Of a DNA stretch of 64,000 nt, positions 7,440 through 16,101 are shown in pieces (position 1 is the stretch's first letter; every line of letters begins with the position of its first letter). A program made the position numbers and the translations under genes. Under the pieces are notes generated by a model, which was given only the letters and a program-made list of their open reading frames with translations, was not told where the DNA came from and did no database searches. The DNA comes from Streptococcus suis (GTDB lineage: Bacteria > Bacillota > Bacilli > Lactobacillales > Streptococcaceae), in NCBI RefSeq assembly GCF_002960445.1, contig NZ_POJD01000142.1, positions 310,001 through 374,000 of the forward strand, read 5' to 3'.

Positions 7440-8280
7440 ACCATTTACGAAAATCATTCTGAGCCTGCTCACTCTTGGAGCCATTCTCAGCCTCATCGGT
7501 TTCCTAGCTGGCGGATGGACAAATATGAGAACTGTCTCAGAAAACTACTTCCAGCCACAAACAGCCAGTTTTAGTGACATTAGGGAAATAGAAGTTAATG
7601 AACGACTGTCCATCATGCCTTCGCCTGACAACCAATTCCACCTCCACTACTATCGAAATCAGCATAAAGACATCGACCTCCTCAGCCACCAAGTTCAAGA
7701 TGGAAAGTTAACCATTTCTAGTGCATTTCAAGGTATCGTTTCTTATGATGGTTTACTCGAACCAATCTTAAATCTTGTCAATGACCAAAATGTCGCCTAC
7801 CACCAACCTGTTTTAGAGGTACCAAAAAATAGCACAATTGAAACACTTTCAGGCAACCTTCAAGGAGATCTGTATCTGGATAAAGTGACCATTCAAAATC
7901 TTGATCTCACAGTAGAAGATGGGGATATGTTGATTGAAAACAGTCACATCAGCTTTACTCATTTATCACACCTCAATGGAGAAGTAGCAATCAATCATTC
8001 CACATTAACAAGTCCGAAAGACATTTCCAATACTGTTGGCAGTAGCCTAACGATTGAGGATGGGGATTTTAAAGCAGAAAATCTAAAACTAGAAGGAAGA
8101 CATGACATCAGCAATTACAATGGCTCAATCGACATCTCTCTTCATTCACAAACAAGAACGGACCTCTACATAGATGCCAGTCAAAATAATCTGGGAATTG
8201 ACCTTCCAACTTATTCCAATCCCCAAGCCACTAATTACCTCCACATCTCTACACTAGATGGTGAATTGAGCATTCGGTAA
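7426..8280 (+). CDS. membrane-anchored DUF4097 family protein
   Basis: A 284-residue protein with one N-terminal hydrophobic span (about residues 10-30, ILSLLTLGAILSLIGFLAGG) and an extracytoplasmic beta-repeat DUF4097 domain (recurring patterns such as LDLTVEDGDMLIENSHIS, SSLTIEDGDFKAENLKLEG). There is no lipobox or LPXTG, so it is anchored by the N-terminal segment. It is the last gene of the padR operon and overlaps the DUF1700 gene by 14 nt, with AAAGGAG ahead of the start. The set looks like an envelope-stress sensing or reinforcing module; this is inference from context. Confidence 0.82.
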   Translation: MKELKPFTKIILSLLTLGAILSLIGFLAGGWTNMRTVSENYFQPQTASFSDIREIEVNERLSIMPSPDNQFHLHYYRNQHKDIDLLSHQVQDGKLTISSAFQGIVSYDGLLEPILNLVNDQNVAYHQPVLEVPKNSTIETLSGNLQGDLYLDKVTIQNLDLTVEDGDMLIENSHISFTHLSHLNGEVAINHSTLTSPKDISNTVGSSLTIEDGDFKAENLKLEGRHDISNYNGSIDISLHSQTRTDLYIDASQNNLGIDLPTYSNPQATNYLHISTLDGELSIR

Positions 8281-8285
8281 TTGCT

Positions 8286-8313
8286 AAAAGCCCTCCTGAC
8301 GGAAGGCTTTTTC
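8286..8313. terminator. convergent terminator between the padR operon and the DUF1304 gene
   Basis: AAAAGCC..CTCC, a short loop, GGAAGGCTTTTT. It has T-runs on both sides and sits between two convergent genes, so it probably serves both. Confidence 0.75.
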
Positions 8314-8315
8314 GT

Positions 8316-8675
8316 TTATTTAAACAACAAAATAGAAATTAAGGCCAAGATTGCTGGTCCACCTTGGGTTAAGATGATTTTTGGACTTGCTGTAATAGCA
8401 CCATAAGCTGCTGCAGCAATAACATATAGAACAAAAATGCTTGTAATTTCTAGATTACCAGTAAAAATACCGTAGAACAAGAAAACCGCCAATAAGCCAT
8501 TATAAATTCCTTGATTTTTGAACAAGGCAGTCACAGACTTACGTTGTAATTCTTCCTTCTCCATATTGAATACGCGACTGGTAGAGTCTGAGTGGGTTGC
8601 AAAAGTTTCCAAATACATGATATATAGGTGCTCAAGCGCTACGATACTCGCTAAAATAGTTGTAAAAATTGACAT
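8316..8675 (-). CDS. DUF1304 family small membrane protein
   Basis: A 119-residue protein with four predicted spans. The family pattern is visible: ALEHLYIMYLETF near the N-terminus, FKNQGIYNGLLAVFLF in the second span, and YGAITASPKIILTQGGPAILAL at the C-terminus (the N-Q-G-x-Y-N-G and Q-x-x-P-A motifs of DUF1304). Function is unknown. The start at 8675 was chosen for AAGGAGAATAAACTT upstream. It is 4 nt downstream of a MarR gene and is clearly the second gene of that operon, a pairing seen in many lactic acid bacteria. Confidence 0.87.
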   Translation of the reverse strand: MSIFTTILASIVALEHLYIMYLETFATHSDSTSRVFNMEKEELQRKSVTALFKNQGIYNGLLAVFLFYGIFTGNLEITSIFVLYVIAAAAYGAITASPKIILTQGGPAILALISILLFK

Positions 8676-8679
8676 AAGT

Positions 8680-9132
8680 TTATTCTCCTTTTTCTTCAAT
8701 GACAGTTTCAAGCGGCAGGTCTTGAAGACCAGAAACTAATTTCTCCAAAAGATTGCTCAATTGCTCTTCTTCCCTATCAGACAAAATGCTTTCCATTGCA
8801 GCTTTCACGGCTAGGTGATGGGCTGGTGGACGAACCTGTAGTTCATTTACTGCATACTGGGTGGGTTGAACCAGCATTTCTCTTTGATTTTCAGGATTGC
8901 GCTCCCTTTGAATATAGCCCTTGTCCTCCAAAATTTTTAAATGTCGAGTTATGGCTGCACGGTCAATGCGAAGTTTTTCCTGTAAATCTTGTTGTGAGCA
9001 GGGAGCTTGGTCAAGCAAGTTGGTCAAAAGCTGATAACGGGTCAGACTAATCCCCAACCCCTTTTCAAACAAACTAGTGACTGCCTCATCTGCAAGTTTT
9101 ACCTGATAGAGTAACTGAGAAAGATGTTTCAT
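8680..9132 (-). CDS. MarR family transcriptional regulator
   Basis: A 150-residue winged-helix regulator. The helix-turn-helix is APCSQQDLQEKLRIDRAAITRHLKILEDKGYI, followed by the wing RERNPENQREMLVQPT. Flanking N- and C-terminal helices form the dimer interface, giving the usual MarR length. The start at 9132 is preferred over an upstream in-frame Met because that one lies within the promoter. Two dyads of GTTGAC..GTCAAC type overlap its own promoter, so it very probably represses itself and the downstream DUF1304 gene. Confidence 0.9.
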   Translation of the reverse strand: MKHLSQLLYQVKLADEAVTSLFEKGLGISLTRYQLLTNLLDQAPCSQQDLQEKLRIDRAAITRHLKILEDKGYIQRERNPENQREMLVQPTQYAVNELQVRPPAHHLAVKAAMESILSDREEEQLSNLLEKLVSGLQDLPLETVIEEKGE

Positions 9133-9146
9133 ATTTCTACCCCTTT

Positions 9147-9175
9147 GTTGACTTGTCAACTGTTGATAAGTCAAT
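9147..9175. promoter_or_regulatory. tandem MarR operator
   Basis: A perfect dyad GTTGACTTGTCAAC (9147-9160) is followed one base later by a second, imperfect copy GTTGATAAGTCAAT (9162-9175). Together they cover the -10 and the transcription start of the MarR gene. Assignment to this MarR protein is by position. Confidence 0.7.
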
Positions 9176-9201
9176 TATACCAGAATACGAATAATTTTCA
9201 A
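9174..9201 (-). promoter_or_regulatory. promoter of the MarR-DUF1304 operon
   Basis: On the minus strand TTGAAA (9196-9201), 16-bp spacer, TATAAT (9174-9179). Confidence 0.7.
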
Positions 9202-9248
9202 GAATTTTGCTTAACTTTAGAAAACTCTGTTATGTAAAAAGCAAGTTT

Positions 9249-9257
9249 TGGTATAAT
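9249..9257 (+). promoter_or_regulatory. extended -10 promoter of the ThrE-like genes
   Basis: TGGTATAAT at 9249-9257, 28 nt before the start codon, without an evident -35. Confidence 0.55.
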
Positions 9258-9285
9258 GGTTTTATAGTAGGAAACGGAGGCTACC

Positions 9286-10044
9286 ATGAACGATTCAAAA
9301 GAACTCAACTTAGCGATTGATGTGCTCATGTTAGCTGGTGCCATTCTCTTACAAAGTGGTGCTGAAATCCACCGAGTAGAAGATACCATGGTTCGGATTG
9401 CCCGTTCACAAGGAATAGAAAATGCGAATGTCTTAGCCATCCCAGCCGCCATCTTCTTTTCTATTGACCATACCAATATCTCTCGAATGAAACGGATTGT
9501 CAATCCAGTACACGATATGCAAAAAGTTTGTCTGGTCAATCAGGTTTCTCGTACCTTAACCGCAGGACAAATGAGCCTTGAAACTGCACAAAATGAATTG
9601 AAAACTATCCGAAACCTGCCCCTGCCCTATACACAACTCCAAACGATTTTAGCAGCCGCCCTAGCTGCCCCCTTTTTTACCATTATGTTTGGTGGGAGTT
9701 TGTTGGATGCAATAGCGACAGTCTTTGCGACCTTGCTGGCTTTTCCCTTCTCCCTCTTGGTAGACCGTCTCATTCGAATTGAGTTTGTATCGAAATTTGC
9801 TGGAGCTTTGGCTTTTTCCCTATTCTCTTTACTGCTTGCAAAGTATTCTGACCTACCTATCAATCCCAATATGATAAATGCTGGTGCAGTTATGCCGTTT
9901 GTCCCTGGGATTGCCTTTACAAATGCTGTACGGGACTTGATGACCAACCATCTCAATACTGGAATGACAAAAATCTTCCAAACCTTGCTTGTTATCCTCT
10001 CCCTAGGAGCAGGAACAGCTGTTGCACTCTTAATTTTGGGGTAA
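9286..10044 (+). CDS. ThrE-type threonine/serine exporter, large subunit
   Basis: A 252-residue protein of the ThrE (formerly DUF1212) family. The cytoplasmic N-terminal half carries ILLQSGAEIHRVEDTMVRIA and NANVLAIPAAIFFSI, the conserved hydrolase-like signature of the family. The C-terminal half has about five hydrophobic spans and the motif GAVMPFVPGIAFTNAVRDL. In corynebacteria a single fused ThrE exports threonine and serine; in streptococci the protein is split into this part and a second short membrane protein, which follows after 4 nt. Substrate here is inferred from the family only. Confidence 0.85.
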   Translation: MNDSKELNLAIDVLMLAGAILLQSGAEIHRVEDTMVRIARSQGIENANVLAIPAAIFFSIDHTNISRMKRIVNPVHDMQKVCLVNQVSRTLTAGQMSLETAQNELKTIRNLPLPYTQLQTILAAALAAPFFTIMFGGSLLDAIATVFATLLAFPFSLLVDRLIRIEFVSKFAGALAFSLFSLLLAKYSDLPINPNMINAGAVMPFVPGIAFTNAVRDLMTNHLNTGMTKIFQTLLVILSLGAGTAVALLILG

Positions 10045-10048
10045 ATCA

Positions 10049-10498
10049 ATGAATATACTTTATTTTATCTTGCAAGCTATTGCTTCTCACATTGCGATTG
10101 CTGCCTTTCTTATTGTTCTCAATGTTCAGAAACAGTTGCTTATTCCAGGCGGGATATTGGGTATGTGTGTCTGGTTGCTCTACCTACTCCTTCTTGGTCC
10201 GACCAATGTTATCATTGCAACACTTATAGCTGCTATTGTAGGATCCTGTATTAGTCAAATATTGAGCATTCTGTATAAAACACCATCCGTTATTTTCTCT
10301 TTAGCCATTCTTGCCCCCTTAGTTCCTGGCTATCGAGCCTATTTGGCAACTACGCAATTTGTATCAGAAAACTATAAAGAAGCCTTGGTAAATACGACTA
10401 CCGTGCTTATGCTCGCACTGGTTATACCAATTGGCATGACCAGTGGAACCATCCTGATGCAAATTTATCGCTATCTTCAAACTAAAAAGTCTATCTGA
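10049..10498 (+). CDS. ThrE-type exporter, small subunit
   Basis: A 149-residue protein with four or five hydrophobic spans, homologous to the second half of ThrE (DUF3815 type): VLNVQKQLLIPGGILGMCVWLLYLL, PSVIFSLAILAPLVPGYRAY and a C-terminal LALVIPIGMTSGTI. The PLVPGYR motif corresponds to PFVPGIA in the larger partner, as expected for the internal duplication of this family. It starts 4 nt after the large subunit and its last codons form the left arm of the terminator hairpin. Confidence 0.83.
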   Translation: MNILYFILQAIASHIAIAAFLIVLNVQKQLLIPGGILGMCVWLLYLLLLGPTNVIIATLIAAIVGSCISQILSILYKTPSVIFSLAILAPLVPGYRAYLATTQFVSENYKEALVNTTTVLMLALVIPIGMTSGTILMQIYRYLQTKKSI

Positions 10499-10525
10499 GT
10501 TTCTTGAAAGCAGGTAGACTTTTTG
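10484..10525 (+). terminator. terminator overlapping the end of the small ThrE subunit gene
   Basis: AAAAAGTCTATCTG, a loop, CAGGTAGACTTTTT, then T. The left arm lies inside the coding sequence. Confidence 0.75.
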
Positions 10526-10556
10526 TTAGAATAAATGAATATGTTTAGGAGGAGCT

Positions 10557-11747
10557 ATGAAACAACAAATTCAGAACTTAAAACTTGCCGAACGTGGTGC
10601 CATCATTTCCATCACAGCCTATATTGCCCTCTCAGGTATCAAGTTGGCTGCTGGTCATATTTTTCATTCTGATGCACTGACTGCCGATGCCTTTAATAAT
10701 ATTTCGGATATTATTGGCAATATCGCCGTCCTAGTCGGTCTGCGAATGGCTCAGAAACCAGCGGATACGGACCACAAGTTTGGCCACTGGAAAATGGAAG
10801 ATTTAGCTAGCCTCATTACATCTTTCATCATGTTTGTAGTTGGTTTCCAAGTTCTTTACTCCACCCTTATCAAAATCATGAGCAACCAAACTGTAGAGAT
10901 TGATATGACTGGTGCAATAGTTGGTATTTTCTCAGCACTTGTAATGGTAGGTGTTTATATTTACAATAAATCACTCGCTAAGAAGGTTCATTCTAAAGCC
11001 TTAGAAGCAACTGCAAAAGATAACCTCTCCGACGCCGTGACTTCTATTGGAACATCTATCGCTATTATTGCAGCAGCCTTCAATTTCCCCATTGTCGATA
11101 AAATTGCTGCTGTTATCATCACCTTCTTCATCTTGAAAACAGCCTACGATATATTCATGGAAAGTTTCTTTACACTTTCAGACGGCTTTGACGAGGAACT
11201 CCTACATAAATATGAAGAAGATATTCTTAAACTCCCCAAAATTGTTGCCGTCAAATCCCAACGAGGTCGAACATACGGCGCCAATATTTATCTGGATATT
11301 GTCCTGGAAATGAATCCTGATCTGTCAGTCTATGAGAGCCATGAAATTACCGAACAGGTGGAGCAACTTCTCACCTTAAAACATGGTGTTTTTGATGTTG
11401 ATATCCATGTCGAACCCTCCGAAATTCCACATGACGAAATCTTTGAACATGTCTTCGACAAAATTTACCGCTTGGAATCAGAAATTCAAGCTCATGAACC
11501 TGGTTATGAAGATTTAATTGATGAGAACTATCTCTTGATTGATGCCAAAGGTCGTTACCTCAACAAGGCTGAGATGCTCCAAGTCCATCCAGTCCAATCC
11601 ACCTACCTCTCCAACTATCAAATGACCTCTGTTAGCCAGAAATCCAAACTAGTCACCTTCGAAATTGGCGACTACGTCCACACATCCCTCTGGCGACGCC
11701 ATGAAAATTGGACAGTTGTATTTCATCAAATATCCAAAAAAGCCTAG
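10557..11747 (+). CDS. mntE: cation diffusion facilitator, manganese exporter MntE
   Basis: A 396-residue CDF transporter that matches what I recall of pneumococcal MntE along its length (start MKQQIQNLKLAERGAIISI, then TADAFNNISDIIGN, DNLSDAVTSIGTSIAI, KSQRGRTYGANIYLDI, LWRRHENWTVVFHQ). Six membrane spans occupy residues 15-205 with paired Asp-containing metal motifs in TM2 (DAFNNISD) and TM5 (DNLSD). A ferredoxin-like cytoplasmic domain follows (about 215-295), then an NTF2-like tail typical of MntE. It exports excess Mn2+ by proton antiport and protects against Mn toxicity. The start has AGGAGGAG upstream. Confidence 0.9.
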   Translation: MKQQIQNLKLAERGAIISITAYIALSGIKLAAGHIFHSDALTADAFNNISDIIGNIAVLVGLRMAQKPADTDHKFGHWKMEDLASLITSFIMFVVGFQVLYSTLIKIMSNQTVEIDMTGAIVGIFSALVMVGVYIYNKSLAKKVHSKALEATAKDNLSDAVTSIGTSIAIIAAAFNFPIVDKIAAVIITFFILKTAYDIFMESFFTLSDGFDEELLHKYEEDILKLPKIVAVKSQRGRTYGANIYLDIVLEMNPDLSVYESHEITEQVEQLLTLKHGVFDVDIHVEPSEIPHDEIFEHVFDKIYRLESEIQAHEPGYEDLIDENYLLIDAKGRYLNKAEMLQVHPVQSTYLSNYQMTSVSQKSKLVTFEIGDYVHTSLWRRHENWTVVFHQISKKA

Positions 11748-11770
11748 TCATTTCGACAAGGCTTTTCGTT
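11736..11770 (+). terminator. terminator of mntE
   Basis: AAAAGCCTAGTC, short loop, GACAAGGCTTTT, starting inside the last codons of mntE. Confidence 0.72.
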
Positions 11771-11782
11771 TATTATTATTTA

Positions 11783-11883
11783 TACTCAATGAAAATCAAA
11801 AGTAGCCTAGGAAATAAAGCCGACGATAGAACTGAAGTTCATCTAGGCTCTTGACAAGGGATAATGTTGATTTTCGAAGAGTA
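11783..11883. mobile_element. MITE-like element with terminal inverted repeats (RUP-like)
   Basis: About 101 bp bounded by imperfect inverted repeats: TACTCAATGAAAATCAA on the left and, on the opposite strand from the right end, TACTCTTCGAAAATCAA. Both ends are flanked by TA, the target used by IS630-type transposases. An inner inverted repeat AGCCTAG..CTAGGCT (11803-11849) adds to the fold. The termini resemble, from memory, those of pneumococcal RUP elements (about 107 bp). The right end touches the stop codon of the amino-acid-binding-protein gene. It encodes no protein. Confidence 0.6.
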
Positions 11884-12726
11884 TTAGTTCTTCACTGCGT
11901 CTGTAGCAATATCTTCACCGAACCATTTTTGTGAAATTTCTTGGAATTTTCCTTCTTTATACAGTTCAGTAAAGGCTTTATTGATGTTCTCAACTAGTGT
12001 CGTATCTGACTTACGAGCACCTACTCCGAAGGTTTCATTTTCAAAACCAGCATCAATAATGTTGTAGTCTGCAATAATTCCCTCTTGTTGCAAGTAATAG
12101 TTTGCATAAACACGGTCAATCAAAAGACCATCGATACGATCGTTTTTCAAGTCAATCAAGGCTTCATTAAATGTCGCATACTGACTTGCATCATTATTCT
12201 GAACGATGTCTTTCAAGATTGCTGGTTGAGATTCAAAGACTGAGTAACCAGAAGAACCTGCTTGCGCACCCAAAATCTTATCTTTCATATCCGAAACTTG
12301 ACTGATATTCGAAGATTTTTTGGTCACAAGTACTTGTTGGTTATCCATATATGAATCCGTAAAGAGTACTTTCTCCTTGCGCTCATCAGTTACAGAATAA
12401 CCGTTCCAAATCAAATCAATATTGCCATTGTTCAATTCAGTTTCTTTCAAATCCCAGTCAATAGGTTGCCATTCAATCGCAATACCATATTTGTCAAAGA
12501 CTGCTGTTGCCAAATCAATATCAAAACCAGTATATGTACCATCAGCCTCTTCAAAGCCCATTGGGACAAAGGTCTTATCAAAACCAATAGTAATAGACTT
12601 CTCAGATTCATAAGTTGACCAATTGTCAGACTTAGTTGTTGACTGGCTAGAGCCACAAGCAACAAGAGCAAAACTGGTTACAAGAGCCGCAGCTCCAAGC
12701 ATCATTTTTTTCATATTCATCATCAT
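11884..12726 (-). CDS. amino-acid ABC transporter substrate-binding lipoprotein
   Basis: A 280-residue lipoprotein. The signal peptide ends at a lipobox LVAC with Cys24 as the lipidated residue. The mature part is an SBP_bac_3 (PBPb) fold: SITIGFDKTFVPMGFEEADG, YTGFDIDLATAVFDKYG, IDLIWNGYSVTDERKEKVLFT and a C-terminal helix FQEISQKWFGED. This family binds polar amino acids; the exact ligand cannot be read. The start at 12726 was chosen by AAAAGGAATAAA; a longer frame from 12858 overlaps the ATPase gene and lacks a ribosome site. It is the last gene of the three-gene importer, and a MITE-like element abuts its stop codon. Confidence 0.9.
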   Translation of the reverse strand: MMMNMKKMMLGAAALVTSFALVACGSSQSTTKSDNWSTYESEKSITIGFDKTFVPMGFEEADGTYTGFDIDLATAVFDKYGIAIEWQPIDWDLKETELNNGNIDLIWNGYSVTDERKEKVLFTDSYMDNQQVLVTKKSSNISQVSDMKDKILGAQAGSSGYSVFESQPAILKDIVQNNDASQYATFNEALIDLKNDRIDGLLIDRVYANYYLQQEGIIADYNIIDAGFENETFGVGARKSDTTLVENINKAFTELYKEGKFQEISQKWFGEDIATDAVKN

Positions 12727-12739
12727 TTTATTCCTTTTC

Positions 12740-13372
12740 TTAATGTTTCGGTTCAATCTTGATGATTTCATCTGCGATATTTTCAGCAAATTGCATATCG
12801 TGGGTGACCACAATTTGCGTGATTCCAGTAGCCCTATTTTCAAGAATAAGTTTTTCAACTTCTTTTCTCAATTCAGGGTCTAAGGCCGAGGTTGGTTCAT
12901 CATAGCCGATAATCTCAGGATCAATCATCATAGCACGCGCCAAAGCCACACGTTGCTTTTGTCCACCCGATAGTGAAAACGGATAGGCAGTAGCGTGGTT
13001 AGCCAGGCCAAGAGTATCCAAGAGTTTAAGGGCCTTGTCTTCCGCCTCTGAACGCGACATATTCTGCGTTTTCACAGGAGAGAGAACCAAGTTTTCCAAA
13101 ACGGATAGGTGTGGGAAAAGCTGGAAGTCCTGGAAGACAAAGCCCAGCAGATGTCGTTTCCCCAATTCCTCAAGTGGCAGTTCTTGACCATTATAAATCA
13201 AGGTTCCTGAATCAATGGTTTCCAAACCTGCCAACATCCGTAAAAGAGTAGTCTTACCGCCACCAGATTGACCGACGATGGCAATAATTTTCCCCTCTGG
13301 AATGACCAAATCATAGTTGGAGAAAATCTGTTTATTATCAAATCGTTTGGATAGATTGCGTAGTTCTAACAT
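12740..13372 (-). CDS. amino-acid ABC transporter ATP-binding protein
   Basis: A 210-residue ATPase. Walker A GQSGGGKTTLL (about residues 34-44), Q-loop VFQDFQLFPH, signature LSGGQKQRVALARAMM, Walker B EIIGYDEPTSALDPE and switch VVTHDMQFA are complete. It is slightly shorter than most GlnQ-type subunits (about 240) and ends soon after the switch. It drives import by the permease encoded directly upstream (9 nt) with the binding lipoprotein downstream. Confidence 0.93.
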   Translation of the reverse strand: MLELRNLSKRFDNKQIFSNYDLVIPEGKIIAIVGQSGGGKTTLLRMLAGLETIDSGTLIYNGQELPLEELGKRHLLGFVFQDFQLFPHLSVLENLVLSPVKTQNMSRSEAEDKALKLLDTLGLANHATAYPFSLSGGQKQRVALARAMMIDPEIIGYDEPTSALDPELRKEVEKLILENRATGITQIVVTHDMQFAENIADEIIKIEPKH

Positions 13373-13381
13373 GACTTCCTC

Positions 13382-14023
13382 CTATCTATAATAGTCAAAT
13401 TTCTTTTCTACTTGTTTAGAAATAAGTGTAACAGCTCCAATCATCAACAGATAGATTGCTCCTGCAATAAACATAGGTGCCAAACTGGCATCACGGTTGG
13501 CCGCAGTTCGGCTGGCAAGCAAGAGATCGCTAACACCTAAGGCATATACCAAAGATGTATCCTTGACCAAGGTCATAACTTCGTTGAACACACTTGGCAA
13601 GACAATTTTCACCACCTGTGGCAAGACGATAAAACGAATGGTCTGAACGGGTGTAAATTTCAATACCTTTGCCGCCTCATACTGACCTTTTGGAATGGCT
13701 TCGATACCACCACGGAAAATTTCTGAAAAATAGGCCGCATAGTTAAAAGTAAAGGCTAGAATGACTGCTGGCATACGGTCAAAAGTGATACCAACACTTG
13801 GCAAGACATAATAAACAAATATCAATTGCAAAAGCAAGGGAGTTCCACGCATAATTAACACGTAAAAATGCAAAAGCCACTGCAAGGGTTTAAACTTAAT
13901 CTGCATTAAAAAGGCAAAAACAGCTCCCAGGGGCAAGGATAGTATCAAAACTAGAAAAAATACTTGCAGGGAAACTACCGCACCATTTAATAGACTGGGC
14001 AGAACTTCCAAAACATAATCCAT
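13382..14023 (-). CDS. amino-acid ABC transporter permease
   Basis: A 213-residue HisM/GlnP-type permease with about five spans. The family loop EAAKVLKFTPVQTIRFIVLPQ (EAA motif that docks the ATPase) is present at about residues 137-157, and LYVLIMRGTPLLLQLIFVYY is the typical N-terminal TM2 segment. It begins the operon permease-ATPase-binding protein under a promoter about 30 nt upstream. Substrate is unknown beyond polar amino acids. Confidence 0.92.
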   Translation of the reverse strand: MDYVLEVLPSLLNGAVVSLQVFFLVLILSLPLGAVFAFLMQIKFKPLQWLLHFYVLIMRGTPLLLQLIFVYYVLPSVGITFDRMPAVILAFTFNYAAYFSEIFRGGIEAIPKGQYEAAKVLKFTPVQTIRFIVLPQVVKIVLPSVFNEVMTLVKDTSLVYALGVSDLLLASRTAANRDASLAPMFIAGAIYLLMIGAVTLISKQVEKKFDYYR

Positions 14024-14053
14024 AAAGTTCTCCTAAAAGAATGATTAGGTTCT

Positions 14054-14082
14054 AGTATAGCAGAAAATATCTTGTATTACAA
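14054..14082 (-). promoter_or_regulatory. promoter of the amino-acid importer operon
   Basis: Minus strand TTGTAA (14077-14082), 17-bp spacer, TATACT (14054-14059) preceded by TGC. Confidence 0.65.
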
Positions 14083-14133
14083 AGAAAAGTTTTCAATTTT
14101 CTAATAATTTACCTATAAATTGTATAAAATTGC

Positions 14134-14159
14134 AAAAAAAGGTCGATAAATTCGACCTT
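14134..14159 (-). terminator. terminator of glmS
   Basis: AAGGTCGA, loop, TCGACCTT followed by seven T on the minus strand. Confidence 0.75.
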
Positions 14160-14163
14160 CCTT

Positions 14164-15975
14164 CTACTCAACAGTAACCGATTTTGCCAAGTTACGTGGC
14201 TTATCAACGTCCAAACCACGTTGTAAAGTTGCATAGTAGGCAATCAACTGAGTTGGAACAACCATTGCAATAGCTGACAAGAATGGATGAACTGTTGTAA
14301 CAGTGATATCATCATCTTCTTTAGCTACTGCTTCATCTACGATTGTTAAGACATTGGCACCACGCGCCACTACTTCCTGAATATTGCCTCGAGTATGACT
14401 TGCGAGATGTGGATGATTTGAAATTAAGGCCAAAACTGGAACACCGTCTTCAATCAATGAAATGGTACCGTGTTTCAATTCACCTGCCGCAAAGCCTTCA
14501 CATTGGATGTATGAAATTTCTTTCAATTTCAAGCTGGCTTCCATAGAAACGTAGTAGTCACTACCACGACCGATATAGAATGCGTTGCGAGTAGTTGATA
14601 AGAGTTTTTCAACTTTTTCAGCAATCACATCTTTTTCTGACAAGCTGGCCTCAATAGATTGAGCTACGATGGACAATTCATGTACCAAGTCAAATTCTCT
14701 CGCGTAGGCATTGCCATTGGCATCACCGACAGCCTTAGCCAAGATTGCCAATGTCGCAATCTGTGCAGTATAGGCTTTTGTTGAAGCTACCGCAATTTCT
14801 GGACCTGCATGGAGCAACATGGTGTAAGTCGCCTCACGTGATAGGGTAGAACCTGGAACGTTGGTCACAGTCAAGCTTGGGATGCCCATTTCATTTGCTT
14901 TCACCAATACCTGACGGCTATCAGCTGTTTCACCAGACTGGCTTATCATGACAAAAAGTGGCTTTTTGCTCAAGAGTGGCATGTTGTAGCCCCACTCAGA
15001 AGAGATACCCAATTCCACTGGTGTATCGGTCAACTTCTCCAAGAAATCTTTAGCGGCAAATCCTGCGTGGTAAGATGTTCCAGCAGCCAAGATATAGATA
15101 CGGTCAGCTTCTTGTACCGCCTTGATAATATCCGCATCAACTGTCACTTGACCTTCTTCGTTTGTGTATGCGCTAATCAATTTACGCATAACAGTTGGTT
15201 GCTCGTCAATTTCCTTAAGCATATAGTAAGGATAAGTTCCCTTACCGATGTCTGACAAGTCCAATTCAGCTGTGTAGCTACCGCGCTCAATAGCATTACC
15301 ATCATAGTCCATAACTTCTACGCTATCTTTCTTCACGATAACCAATTCTTTGTCATGGATTTCCATATATTCACTTGTTTCACGAATCATCGCCATGGCA
15401 TCTGAGCAGACCATGTTGTAACCGTCGCCCAAACCAATCAAAAGTGGCGACTTGTTTTTGGCAACGTAAATAGTATCTGCATCATTAGCATCAATCAAGG
15501 CAAAAGCATAGGAACCTTGGATGATATGAAGAGCCTTTTTGAAAGCTTCCAAAGTAGACAGACCTTCCTCAGCGAATTGACCAATCAAGTGCACAGCAAT
15601 TTCTGTGTCCGTCTGACCTTTCAAGTCATGACCTGCAAGATATTCCTCTTTGATTTCCGCATAGTTTTCAATCACACCGTTATGAACAAGGATATGTCCA
15701 GCAGTTTGAGAAGTATGTGGATGAGCGTTGTTCTCAGTTGGTTTACCATGAGTCGCCCAGCGAGTATGCCCAATTCCTGTTGTTCCTTCGGTCTTATCGC
15801 CAACTTTTGCTGATAATTCTGCAATGCGACCTACTGCTTTTACCAAGTGAGCCTGCTCCCCACCTGTTACGAAAATACCTGCTGAATCATAGCCACGGTA
15901 TTCTAATTTTTCAAGTCCTTGAATTAAAATATCAGTTGCGTTTGTATTTCCAACAACCCCAACGATTCCACACAT
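14164..15975 (-). CDS. glmS: glutamine--fructose-6-phosphate aminotransferase (isomerizing)
   Basis: A 603-residue enzyme making glucosamine-6-phosphate from fructose-6-P and glutamine, the first step of the amino-sugar pathway for peptidoglycan. The N-terminal Ntn amidotransferase starts MCGIVGVVG with catalytic Cys2 exposed after Met removal; [11 protein letters not shown] and the ENYAEIKE region follow. Two SIS domains (about 280-420 and 450-595) bind the sugar phosphate; the C-terminus [13 protein letters not shown] is the conserved tail. The upstream region has a consensus promoter between two copies of a GntR/NagR-like operator, consistent with amino-sugar control. I see no glmS ribozyme core. 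Confidence 0.97.
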   Translation of the reverse strand: MCGIVGVVGNTNATDILIQGLEKLEYRGYDSAGIFVTGGEQAHLVKAVGRIAELSAKVGDKTEGTTGIGHTRWATHGKPTENNAHPHTSQTAGHILVHNGVIENYAEIKEEYLAGHDLKGQTDTEIAVHLIGQFAEEGLSTLEAFKKALHIIQGSYAFALIDANDADTIYVAKNKSPLLIGLGDGYNMVCSDAMAMIRETSEYMEIHDKELVIVKKDSVEVMDYDGNAIERGSYTAELDLSDIGKGTYPYYMLKEIDEQPTVMRKLISAYTNEEGQVTVDADIIKAVQEADRIYILAAGTSYHAGFAAKDFLEKLTDTPVELGISSEWGYNMPLLSKKPLFVMISQSGETADSRQVLVKANEMGIPSLTVTNVPGSTLSREATYTMLLHAGPEIAVASTKAYTAQIATLAILAKAVGDANGNAYAREFDLVHELSIVAQSIEASLSEKDVIAEKVEKLLSTTRNAFYIGRGSDYYVSMEASLKLKEISYIQCEGFAAGELKHGTISLIEDGVPVLALISNHPHLASHTRGNIQEVVARGANVLTIVDEAVAKEDDDITVTTVHPFLSAIAMVVPTQLIAYYATLQRGLDVDKPRNLAKSVTVE

Positions 15976-16023
15976 ATCATTTCACCTACGATGTTTCTTA
16001 ACATCTGCTTTCATTTTTTCATA

Positions 16024-16038
16024 AATTGGTCTAGTCAA
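16024..16038. promoter_or_regulatory. NagR/GntR-type operator-like site, proximal
   Basis: AATTGGTCTAGTCAA lies about 20 bp downstream of the predicted glmS transcription start. It shares 14 of 15 bases with the distal copy at 16102-16116. The TTGGTCTA..  pattern resembles streptococcal NagR (GntR family) sites as I know them; assignment is inference. Confidence 0.55.
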
Positions 16039-16066
16039 CTTTTTTAAGAAAAAGACCAGTGAAATC

Positions 16067-16095
16067 AGTATATAACAAGTCATATCTATTGTCAA
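16067..16095 (-). promoter_or_regulatory. glmS promoter
   Basis: Consensus TTGACA (16090-16095), 17-bp spacer, TATACT (16067-16072) on the minus strand, flanked on both sides by operator-like sites. Confidence 0.8.
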
Positions 16096-16101
16096 GAAAA
16101 A

